Positions 8,312 through 14,157 of a stretch of 16,804 nt of DNA are shown here, in pieces. Each line of letters begins with the position of its first letter. Within the stretch, counting starts at the first letter, position 1. Source of the stretch: JARYMI01 sp964550915 (GTDB lineage Bacteria; Acidobacteriota; Aminicenantia; Aminicenantales; UBA8522); contig CAZKBY010000038.1 of NCBI GenBank assembly GCA_964550915.1, positions 1 to 16,804 of the forward strand, written 5' to 3'. Under the pieces are notes generated by a model. It had not been told where the DNA came from. It saw only the letters and a list, made by a program, of their open reading frames with translations, and did no database searches. The translations under genes were made by a program, and so were the position numbers.

Positions 8312-8995
8312 ATGCCGATGTATGACGAGATTGCAGGAATGATCGATCATTCCCTGCTAAAACCGTTCCTGACGGAAAACGAAGTTGAGGAGGGCTGCCG
8401 GCTGGCTCATGAATACAGGGTGGCAAGCGTCTGCGTCCGGCCGTGTGATGTCCAGCAGGCGGCTGGACTCTTGAGAGTGAGTCCCGTGCGGGTCGGCACG
8501 GTCATCGGGTTTCCCCACGGGACGACGACAACCCGAACGAAGGTCTTTGAGGCCAAAGAAGCTATCGATAACGGAGCTGTCGAGCTTGACGTCGTGCTGA
8601 ACATCGGCAAGTTGAAATCCGGGGATTATGCCTATGTCAAAGAAGATCTTGAGGCCGTCACTTCGGCCGCCCACGGCAGGGGCGTTCTGGTTAAGGTCAT
8701 TTTTGAGAACTGCTATCTTACGGATGAGGAAAAAATCGCTGCCTGCCGGATTGCCAACGAAGTCGGTGTCGATTATGTCAAGACATCGACCGGTTTTGGA
8801 AGCGGCGGCGCTGTGGACCATGATCTCAGGCTGATGAGAGAACACACCAAGCCCTCGATAAAGATTAAAGCAGCCGGGGGCATACGGACTCTGGAGAGAG
8901 CCATCGAAGTAAAAAAACTGGGCTGCTCTCGCATCGGAGCCACGGCAACTGTTGCCATCCTCGAAAGGTTGAAAAGTGACGCCTCAGGCGAATAA
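8312..8995 (+). CDS. deoC: Deoxyribose-phosphate aldolase (DeoC)
   Basis: 227 residues, a class I Schiff-base aldolase with TIM-barrel fold. It cleaves 2-deoxy-D-ribose-5-phosphate to glyceraldehyde-3-P and acetaldehyde. Active-site residues are Asp93 (ELDVVLNIG), Schiff-base Lys157 (DYVKTSTGFG) and Lys186 (KIKAAGGIR), matching E. coli Asp102, Lys167 and Lys201. The N-terminal IDHSLLKPF motif is intact, so the enzyme should be active. An AGGAGGAGG tract (8301-8309) precedes two in-frame ATGs: 8312 has tight spacing, while 8318 would have about 8 bases from the second AGGAGG and is an equally good start. It is last in the ara operon, 10 bases after the dehydrogenase, and its 3' end overlaps the convergent membrane-protein gene by 12 bases. 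No other nucleoside-catabolism gene (deoA, deoB, deoD) is nearby. Confidence 0.95.
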   Translation: MPMYDEIAGMIDHSLLKPFLTENEVEEGCRLAHEYRVASVCVRPCDVQQAAGLLRVSPVRVGTVIGFPHGTTTTRTKVFEAKEAIDNGAVELDVVLNIGKLKSGDYAYVKEDLEAVTSAAHGRGVLVKVIFENCYLTDEEKIAACRIANEVGVDYVKTSTGFGSGGAVDHDLRLMREHTKPSIKIKAAGGIRTLERAIEVKKLGCSRIGATATVAILERLKSDASGE

Positions 8996-9457
8996 ACCCT
9001 TGATCAGGTGGGGGAAAAAGATGACCAGGGCAAACCGGAGCAGCCGTCCGGCCAGGCCAGCGATGAGGAAACGCCAATAGTTGATCCTCAATCCTCCGGC
9101 GGCCAGGCTCACCACATAGAAGGGGGGAAATCCCGAGAAGGCGCTGAGGAACATGAACAGGCTGAGGCGGTCTTTCCAGTTCTCGAATTTCTTCTTGACG
9201 GCATCCATCTTCTCGCCCGGTTGCTTGACCGAAATCTTCAGGATACCCGCCGCGGCAAGGTACATGATCGTCTTTCCAGTCATCTGGCCGGCTGCGGCCA
9301 AGATCGTGATCGGGATTCCGAGCGAGCGGGGAGTGAGCGCTGCTACCCAGACCAAATAGATTTCGATATTGACGACAGGGACGACCCCGCTGATGACGGC
9401 CACGACAAACGTCGTCAGATAGAGTCCGTAGTCGAGGAGCATCGGCTCGAAGTTCAA
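8984..9457 (-). CDS. Small VTT-domain (YqaA/DedA-like) inner-membrane protein
   Basis: 157 residues, mostly hydrophobic, with membrane segments at about 11-33, 47-70, 97-118 and 127-148. A basic amphipathic stretch (EKMDAVKKKFENWKDRL) lies in the middle. The motif FSGFPPFYVVSLAAGG followed by INYWRFLIAGLAGRLLRFA is the VTT/SNARE-associated signature with the conserved GR..RF near the end, closest to the short YqaA branch. VTT proteins include phospholipid scramblases and flippases and DedA factors for envelope homeostasis; this member's role is unknown. The start is TTG 9457, since GAGGAAG 5 bases upstream overlaps the stop of the preceding gene (10-base gap, coupling likely); ATG 9442 is an alternative. 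Its 3' end overlaps deoC antisense by 12 bases, so the two transcripts converge with no terminator between them. Confidence 0.8.
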   Translation of the reverse strand: MNFEPMLLDYGLYLTTFVVAVISGVVPVVNIEIYLVWVAALTPRSLGIPITILAAAGQMTGKTIMYLAAAGILKISVKQPGEKMDAVKKKFENWKDRLSLFMFLSAFSGFPPFYVVSLAAGGLRINYWRFLIAGLAGRLLRFALVIFFPHLIKGLFA

Positions 9458-9467
9458 GCGGACTTCC

Positions 9468-10283
9468 TCATTTTTTTTCTTTTTTCAGCCTTTCTCTGGC
9501 CTCAGCGAACATCGGCTGGGCATACTCTGACGGCCAGGTCCTGTCCTCGAAAGACCGTTTCTCCAGGAGGCTTAAAAAGCCTTTGAATTCGTCAAAATAA
9601 GAACCATAAATGTGAAAGCTATCTGACAGGTCAGCGTACCGGCCGACCCGGACCGGCCGGCCGATCTTTGAAGCGATCCTCTCGGCGATAACTCGTTGCA
9701 AGTCGGTCAGTGCGAAAGCGTTCATGTAGGCCGCCTTGTAGGCATCCCGGGAACGCCAGTGGGTGTTCATGTTGAGGACAAGGCTTCCGTCTTCAGAGGG
9801 AAGAACCCGGCACCAGACGCGTTGGAGACAGGGAGGGTCGTAGGTTGGCGGGTCGAGCTTGGGGTTCCAGGTGATCGCTTGGGCGCGGCGCGAATGCCCG
9901 GCCTGGCTGAGCTTTTCGACGATGGCGCTGATCTGGTCAATTGTCTCGCCTTCGATTGAATAGGCAAAGAGGCGTTTGTGGTACGTATATGTCCATTTTC
10001 CTTCTTCCGGAGCGATCCAGTGATCATGGATGCCTTCCACGACTTCTTGCCTGTAGATCTCCAAATCCTCCAGACCACCGGGAAAGGCGCGATGAAGACG
10101 CGGCTCCCGGAAGGGATCCTCGACGACCCACATCATGGTGCAGTCTTTGCTCAGCGGGTCGCCAGGCTTGTCGTACTCAGTTTGGATCGATGTGCCCTTC
10201 TCCCAGCAAGTTAGGACGGCTTTTTCCCAGGCTTCAGGCAATGTTTTTCCATAAACATAAAGAGTCGGAATCTGTCCCTCCAT
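9468..10283 (-). CDS. Thymidylate-synthase-fold protein (ThyA-like, divergent N-terminus)
   Basis: 271 residues from ATG 10283, which has GAGGT 5 bases upstream; a TTG 22 codons earlier is rejected because it sits in the probable -35 box. From about residue 96 it aligns with ThyA: IDQISAIVEKL then SRRAQAITWNP (E. coli IDQITTVLNQL, SRRIIVSAWNV), giving phosphate-binding Arg132-Arg133. The catalytic Cys152 lies in DPPC, exactly 19 residues after the second Arg as in E. coli. WRSRDAYKAAYMNAF gives Arg177, Ser178, Asp180 and Asn188 (E. coli 166, 167, 169, 177), and DSFHIYG gives His224 and Tyr226 (207, 209). Asn188 favours dUMP over dCMP. The first about 95 residues do not show the usual ThyA folate-side motifs (LLWFLQGDTN, W-x-W), so folate use is uncertain. 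It could be a true dTMP synthase like the archaeal types or a nucleotide-modifying relative. It is co-transcribed with the VTT gene. Confidence 0.78.
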   Translation of the reverse strand: MEGQIPTLYVYGKTLPEAWEKAVLTCWEKGTSIQTEYDKPGDPLSKDCTMMWVVEDPFREPRLHRAFPGGLEDLEIYRQEVVEGIHDHWIAPEEGKWTYTYHKRLFAYSIEGETIDQISAIVEKLSQAGHSRRAQAITWNPKLDPPTYDPPCLQRVWCRVLPSEDGSLVLNMNTHWRSRDAYKAAYMNAFALTDLQRVIAERIASKIGRPVRVGRYADLSDSFHIYGSYFDEFKGFLSLLEKRSFEDRTWPSEYAQPMFAEARERLKKEKK

Positions 10284-10320
10284 GGTTACCTCGTCTTGTC
10301 CAAAAATCCCTTGAGTCCTG

Positions 10321-10349
10321 CTTTTATCACAGGCCGCCTGAGCGGTCAA
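10321..10349 (-). promoter_or_regulatory. Putative sigma-70 promoter of the ThyA-like/VTT unit
   Basis: On the minus strand TTGACC (10349-10344) and TAAAAG (10326-10321) are separated by 17 bases, matching the -35 and -10 consensus at 5/6 and 4/6. Transcription would begin near 10314, about 30 bases before ATG 10283. Inference from pattern only. Confidence 0.45.
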
Positions 10350-10520
10350 TGCCTCCGTCCCCGGTCGTTCATAGCCGATTGCGTATGAAGTTAGCTCAAG
10401 GGAAATTGGGATCTCGACTATGCGCCCGGGTCTGCTCTCTATTATGCTTCGCCATACCTCGAAGACGGTCCCGTTGAGAGGCCGGAAATAGCCCGAATTC
10501 TTCCACTGGGCTGATGCTGC
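10350..10520 (-). other. Open frame without a start codon upstream of the ThyA-like gene
   Basis: This stretch is in frame with the ThyA-like gene and open for 57 codons after a TGA (10523-10521). It contains no ATG, GTG or TTG before the TTG at 10349. Its translation (SAQWKNSGYFRPLNGTVFEV, then WRSIIESRPGRIVEIPISLE) has protein-like composition but matches nothing I recognise. It may be a decayed N-terminal part of an older gene or chance. No RNA gene, repeat or terminator is seen in 10350-10546. Confidence 0.25.
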
Positions 10521-10546
10521 TCATGACTTCCATTTGTTCCGGACGG

Positions 10547-10820
10547 TCAACGGGGGACTCCCTCCTTCGGGAGGTCCTCCCAGACGAGGCAACTGATCCA
10601 CCAGCGGAGGCCGTCGTAATAGAGTTGAATGCTGTTAACCGCATGGACGAATGATGCTGGATCGCCTGTGTTGATGCCCTTCTGGTACGTGCTAAAAACC
10701 TGCGCGGGCAGCTCGAGCCGCGGGAGAAACGCTGTCATCTGATCCAAAACAGGTGATAAAAAGAAGGCCCAAGGAAAACCAGAATGCGGCCACAAGCCAC
10801 AGATTGAGTTTTTTTGGCAT
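10547..10820 (-). pseudogene. Decayed exported NTF2-like (SnoaL-fold) protein
   Basis: A gene start is clear: ATG 10820 with AAGGAA 7 bases upstream opens a 42-codon frame with an N-terminal basic segment and a hydrophobic stretch (LWLVAAFWFSLGLLFITC) typical of a signal peptide, stopping at 10692. In another frame, about 10730 to the stop at 10547, lies AQVFSTYQKG, then VNSIQLYYDGLRWWISCLVW and EDLPKEGVP. This is the C-terminal half of a family of NTF2-like proteins (usual pattern AHVFSTYE...GINSIQL..DG.RWWI...W). The two pieces are out of frame by one, and the N-terminal half of the NTF2 domain (roughly 60-80 residues) is missing. A frameshift plus an internal deletion is the simplest reading. 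A sequencing error alone would not explain the missing half. Confidence 0.65.
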
Positions 10821-10939
10821 GGCTATTTTCCTTACATGATATTGTCAGCGATGAGAGAGCCGAGTTTGAGCGAATGTCAAGTGAGGTTGACCGTTCGACA
10901 TCAGTTTTTATTGTTTTATCTACGGCGCTTCTGAAAGGG

Positions 10940-10977
10940 GAGGGCGGGGAGAGGAATGTGTTCCCCTTCCCGCCCTC
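10940..10977 (-). terminator. Strong G+C-rich hairpin downstream of the glutamate dehydrogenase gene
   Basis: GAGGGCGGG (10940-10948) pairs perfectly with CCCGCCCTC (10969-10977). The stem continues inward with one mismatch to a TGTG loop at 10957-10960. It lies 37 bases past the gdh stop (11015), a normal place for a transcript end on the minus strand. No T-run follows on either strand, so it may act as an RNA 3'-end stabiliser or a factor-assisted terminator. The rest of 10821-11014 holds no convincing gene. Confidence 0.5.
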
Positions 10978-11014
10978 AGTTCATATTTATAAGAAAGAGG
11001 GTCAGCCCTAACGG

Positions 11015-12319
11015 CTAAGCGGCTCTTCCGAGGGCGGTCAAGGACTCTGCTACCCGGCCAACAGCCAGGATGTAAGCTGCTTCCCTCATGGTGACGCTGT
11101 ATTTTTCCATCGTCGCCACGACCTCCCAGAAGGCTTTTTTCATTTTTTTCTCAGTTTTTTCCCGGATTTCCTCTTCGCTGAAGAAGTACCTCTGAAGGTC
11201 CTGAACCCACTCGAGATAAGAAACCATCACTCCGCCCGCGTTGGCCAGGATGTCTGGAGCGACAAGGACTTTTTTCTCCTTCAGGATCTCATCCGCCTCC
11301 AAGGTGGTCGGGCCGTTGGCTCCTTCTAAGATGATCCTCGCTTTAACCCTGTCTGCGTTATAACGGTTGATCTGGCCTTCCACGGCGGCAGGGATGAGGA
11401 TATCGCAGGGAAGGGCGATCAGGCTTTCGTTATCGATCGGCTCTGTCCCGGGGAAATTGACGATGCTTCCCGTCAGCAAAACCTGCTTTTCCAGCTCGAC
11501 CGGATCGATGCCCCTGTCGCTGTGAATGCCGCCAAAGATATCCGTGACGGCGATGATCTTGCAGCCAGCTTGATGGACAAGCTTGGCGATGGAAGAGCCG
11601 ACGTTGCCGAAACCGAGCACGGCAACTTTCTTTCCCCCAAGCTGGAAATCAAGATATTTAGCCGCTTCTTCGAGGATAAAAAAGAGCCCTGTGCCTGTTG
11701 CCATGGCCCTCCCTAACGAACCCCACAGATGAACAGGCTTGCCCGTGACGACCGCCGGTTCGAGGTATCCCTGTGACTGGCTGAAAGCATCGGCGATCCA
11801 GGCCATCGTCTGGGCGTTGGTAAACATGTCCGGGGCGGGGATGTCTTTGAATGGCCCGATGATATCCCTTATGGCAAACGTGTATTCTTTGGTCAACTTC
11901 TTCAGCTCGTTTTCCGACATCTTGAGCGCGTCGCAAATGATCGCACCCTTGCCACCGCCGAAGGGGAGGTCGAGGACAGCACACTTCCAGGTCATCCAGG
12001 TGGCTAAGGCCTTGCATTCGCTGAGTGAAGCATTGGGGCTGTAACGGATGCCTCCTTTAGCGGGGCCTCGGACGGTGGAATGCTGGACACGGAAGCCGGT
12101 GAAGCTTTCCGCTCGACCGCTGTCGAGTGTGATCGCCAGATGGACAGTGAGCTCTCGCTCCGGGTACTTGAGCCTCTGGTAGACCCAGGGGTCCAGGTCT
12201 AAGAAAGTGGCGGCCCGCTCGAACTGCAGGGTGGCTTCGAGAAACGGGTCATACTCTTTCTCCCGAAGCTCAGGCAGGGGGCTGATGTACCGGACTCTCG
12301 TTTCTTCTTTCTTGGCCAT
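11015..12319 (-). CDS. Glutamate dehydrogenase (Glu/Leu/Phe/Val dehydrogenase family)
   Basis: 434 residues, usual for hexameric glutamate dehydrogenase, which catalyses reversible oxidative deamination of L-glutamate to 2-oxoglutarate and ammonia. The substrate and catalytic lysines of Clostridium symbiosum GDH (89, 113, 125) appear as Lys88 (GPAKGGIR), Lys112 (MTWKCA) and Lys124 (LPFGGGKGAI), and catalytic Asp165 as Asp164 (IPAPDMFTN). The Rossmann motif GFGNVG is at 236-241, with Asp260 at the end of the next strand (AVTD), hinting at NAD. GVMVSYLEWVQ holds the serine characteristic of glutamate over leucine or phenylalanine specificity. ATG 12319 has GAGGGAG 8 bases upstream, which overlaps the stop of the 83-residue gene, so the two are co-transcribed from the sigma-54 promoter. 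In an amino-acid fermenter it would run catabolically, in sugar growth as ammonia assimilation. The direction is not readable. Confidence 0.95.
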   Translation of the reverse strand: MAKKEETRVRYISPLPELREKEYDPFLEATLQFERAATFLDLDPWVYQRLKYPERELTVHLAITLDSGRAESFTGFRVQHSTVRGPAKGGIRYSPNASLSECKALATWMTWKCAVLDLPFGGGKGAIICDALKMSENELKKLTKEYTFAIRDIIGPFKDIPAPDMFTNAQTMAWIADAFSQSQGYLEPAVVTGKPVHLWGSLGRAMATGTGLFFILEEAAKYLDFQLGGKKVAVLGFGNVGSSIAKLVHQAGCKIIAVTDIFGGIHSDRGIDPVELEKQVLLTGSIVNFPGTEPIDNESLIALPCDILIPAAVEGQINRYNADRVKARIILEGANGPTTLEADEILKEKKVLVAPDILANAGGVMVSYLEWVQDLQRYFFSEEEIREKTEKKMKKAFWEVVATMEKYSVTMREAAYILAVGRVAESLTALGRAA

Positions 12320-12332
12320 TTTCTTTTCTCCC

Positions 12333-12584
12333 TCAGCTAATTTCTTTGACCAGAAGCTTCAGGAGCTTGTCGTATCCAGATTTCTGGAACTGGAGGATGG
12401 GGATTCTCTGGCCGCGATAATAAAGGAATTTGCCTTTCAAGCGGGCGTTTTTCCGGCGAGGCCGTGGGGCGATCATTTTTTGGACATCAGGGAAGGGAAT
12501 AACCTCGGCCATCTGGCCGCTTTCGAGAAGAGAGTCCTCCTGTCTTTTATTAATGGCAGCGGATGATTTGTTATGAGTGCTCAT
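12333..12584 (-). CDS. 83-residue basic protein of unknown function preceding glutamate dehydrogenase
   Basis: ATG 12584 is preceded by AAAGGAGGT, one of the best ribosome-binding sites in the window, 5 bases upstream; that decides the start against a longer frame from 12614. The protein has a polar N-terminus (about 1-25), a QMAEVIPFPDVQKMIAPRPR segment, then a strongly basic stretch (RRKNARLKGKFLYYRGQRIP) and a helix-prone C-terminus (YDKLLKLLVKEIS). It has no signal peptide, membrane segment or cysteines, so it is cytoplasmic. I do not recognise the family. It is the first gene after a sigma-54 promoter and ends 13 bases before gdh, so a role tied to glutamate dehydrogenase or nitrogen status is plausible but unproven. 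The basic patch could bind nucleic acid or nucleotide. Confidence 0.75.
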   Translation of the reverse strand: MSTHNKSSAAINKRQEDSLLESGQMAEVIPFPDVQKMIAPRPRRKNARLKGKFLYYRGQRIPILQFQKSGYDKLLKLLVKEIS

Positions 12585-12615
12585 GCAAACCTCCTTTATA
12601 TACACACTCCCCAAA

Positions 12616-12632
12616 TTGCAAGCTTTGTGCCA
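12616..12632 (-). promoter_or_regulatory. Sigma-54 (-24/-12) promoter for the small gene and gdh
   Basis: On the minus strand TGGCAC (12632-12627), five bases, then TTGCAA (12621-12616) matches the RpoN consensus TGGCAC-N5-TTGCA, with GG and GC exactly 12 bases apart. The start would fall near 12607, giving a leader of about 22 bases to ATG 12584. An NtrC-type activator is encoded just upstream on the same strand. Confidence 0.8.
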
Positions 12633-12686
12633 TAATTTATATTATTGAAAATAAATGAATTATAAATCTTGGGATGGTGAGCTGTA

Positions 12687-12711
12687 GCATTTTGCACTAA
12701 CGCATTTTGCA
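12687..12711. promoter_or_regulatory. Tandem 10-bp repeats, candidate activator-binding (enhancer) sites
   Basis: GCATTTTGCA occurs at 12687-12696 and again at 12702-12711, 15 bases apart. Each repeat is itself a small dyad (GCA-TTT-TGC). They lie about 80-105 bases upstream of the predicted sigma-54 start, the normal distance for NtrC-family enhancers. The stretch between (about 12633-12670) is nearly all A/T and could bend or bind IHF, although no exact IHF consensus is seen. Confidence 0.55.
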
Positions 12712-12783
12712 GTTCTTCAGGCTTATGGCCAGCCTTGGGTCGTTGTTTTAGGATTAGGGATTATCGAGAAGGCAAAAGAGGGC

Positions 12784-14157
12784 TCAGCGGTTTCCCCAGG
12801 ATTTCAGCTTTCTGAACAGAGACGTGGTATGGATGCCCAGAATCTTGGCCTCCTGAGATTTGTTCTGGCTTGTGAAGGTCAAGACTTTTTCGATATAAAG
12901 CTTTTCGAGCTCTCCCAGGGTTGGCATCGATTCTCCCGGAACGATCTTTTTGAGGATTTCACTCTCCGGTGAGGCTCGCCAGTTCCGAATTTCTAGGGGC
13001 AAGTGGACGAACTGAACCTCTTCTTCTGAATGGAGAGACATGATTCTTTCGATGATGTTCTTGAGCTCTCTGACATTTCCCGGCCAGGGATAGGAAAGCA
13101 TGGCCTGAGCCGCTTCCTGCGTGATTCCCCGGTAGGAGCGCCGGAGTTCGTGGTTAAATTCCTGGATGAGCAGGAGGGCCAGGGGAACGATGTCTTCCCT
13201 TCTTTCCCTCAGCGGAGGGATGACGACGGGCACGACGTTTAGCCTGTAGAAGAGGTCAGACCGAAATTGGCCCTTTTCCGTCGCCTTGGCCAGATCTTGG
13301 TTGGTGGCAGCGATCACCCTGATGTTGACTCTAATCTGTTGCGCTCCCCCCAGGCGGGTAAACGTCTCTTCTTCCAGGACTCGAAGGAGCTTGGCCTGGA
13401 GGTTCAAGGACATGTCGCCAATTTCATCGAAAAATACCGTGCCGCCGTCCCCTCTTTCTAAGAGACCAATTTTTCTCTTTTTTGCATCTGTGAACGCCCC
13501 AGCTTCATAGCCAAAAAGTTCGCTTTCTAATAGGCTCTCCGGGATGGCAGCGCAGTTGATCTCGACGAGGGGCTTTTCAGCCCGCGGGCTATGGTAGTGG
13601 ATGGCCTTGGCCAGGAGCTCTTTTCCTGTTCCGCTCTCGCCCTGAAGAAGGATGGTGGTCTTATCCGAAGCGGCCACTCTCTTGGCCAGCCGGACGACCT
13701 CTTTCATCCCCCGGCTTTCGGCGATAATCTTTTCGAAATAATAGCGGCCCTTCTCCGATTCCAGGTGTTCAAGAACGCGGATGCGCAGGGACAGTGTTTC
13801 CAGAGCACGCCGGATCGTGCTCTTCAGGTCGCTCGTCTTGAACGGCTTCAGTAGATAGTCGTAGGCGCCTAACTTCATCGACTCGACGGCCTTCTCCAGG
13901 ATTTCGTAGGCGCTCATCATGATGACGATCGTTTCTCTCTCTATCTCTTTGATGCGTTTGAGGACTTCGATTCCTGAGATGCCCGGCAGCATCAGGTCGA
14001 GCAGGACGAGTTGGGGTTTGTACTTTTCAAACATCTCCAGGGCTGTTTCTCCCGAATTGGTGACCAGGACTTCATAGTCTTCTTTTTCCAAGACCTTTTT
14101 CAGGTTATTCAGAGTGAGAATCTCGTCATCGACAATTAGGATGGAATACAGGCTCAA
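12784..14157 (-). CDS. NtrC-family sigma-54-dependent response regulator
   Basis: 457 residues in the order REC, AAA+, Fis-type helix-turn-helix. The receiver (about 4-120) has Asp10/Asp11, phosphoacceptor Asp54 (LVLLDLMLPG) and Lys104 (LLKPF). The AAA+ domain (about 140-375) has Walker A GESGTGKE at 173-180 and Walker B VFFDEIGD at 241-248. The sigma-54 contact loop reads GAFTDA (220-225) instead of the canonical GAFTGA, a variant known in active homologues. The C-terminal HTH (about 430-453) reads NKSQEAKILGIHTTSLFRKL. The start is TTG 14157, overlapping the kinase stop as TTGA, with GAGGAGGT 6 bases upstream. It probably activates the sigma-54 promoter at 12616-12632 that lies beyond its own stop, and perhaps other promoters. 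The transcript has no clear terminator before that promoter. Confidence 0.95.
   Translation of the reverse strand: MSLYSILIVDDEILTLNNLKKVLEKEDYEVLVTNSGETALEMFEKYKPQLVLLDLMLPGISGIEVLKRIKEIERETIVIMMSAYEILEKAVESMKLGAYDYLLKPFKTSDLKSTIRRALETLSLRIRVLEHLESEKGRYYFEKIIAESRGMKEVVRLAKRVAASDKTTILLQGESGTGKELLAKAIHYHSPRAEKPLVEINCAAIPESLLESELFGYEAGAFTDAKKRKIGLLERGDGGTVFFDEIGDMSLNLQAKLLRVLEEETFTRLGGAQQIRVNIRVIAATNQDLAKATEKGQFRSDLFYRLNVVPVVIPPLRERREDIVPLALLLIQEFNHELRRSYRGITQEAAQAMLSYPWPGNVRELKNIIERIMSLHSEEEVQFVHLPLEIRNWRASPESEILKKIVPGESMPTLGELEKLYIEKVLTFTSQNKSQEAKILGIHTTSLFRKLKSWGNR

Noticed and set aside
9008..9586. 192-codon + strand frame across the VTT and ThyA-like genes
   Set aside because: It runs opposite two real genes, is low-complexity hydrophilic, and crosses their junction.
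10814..11011. 65-codon + strand frame in the gap next to gdh
   Set aside because: It covers the G+C hairpin and the start of the NTF2-like relic on the other strand; no family and no protein-like conservation.
12725..12745. AGGCT/AGCCT hairpin after the response regulator as a terminator
   Set aside because: The stem is only 5 bp with no T-run; too weak to call.
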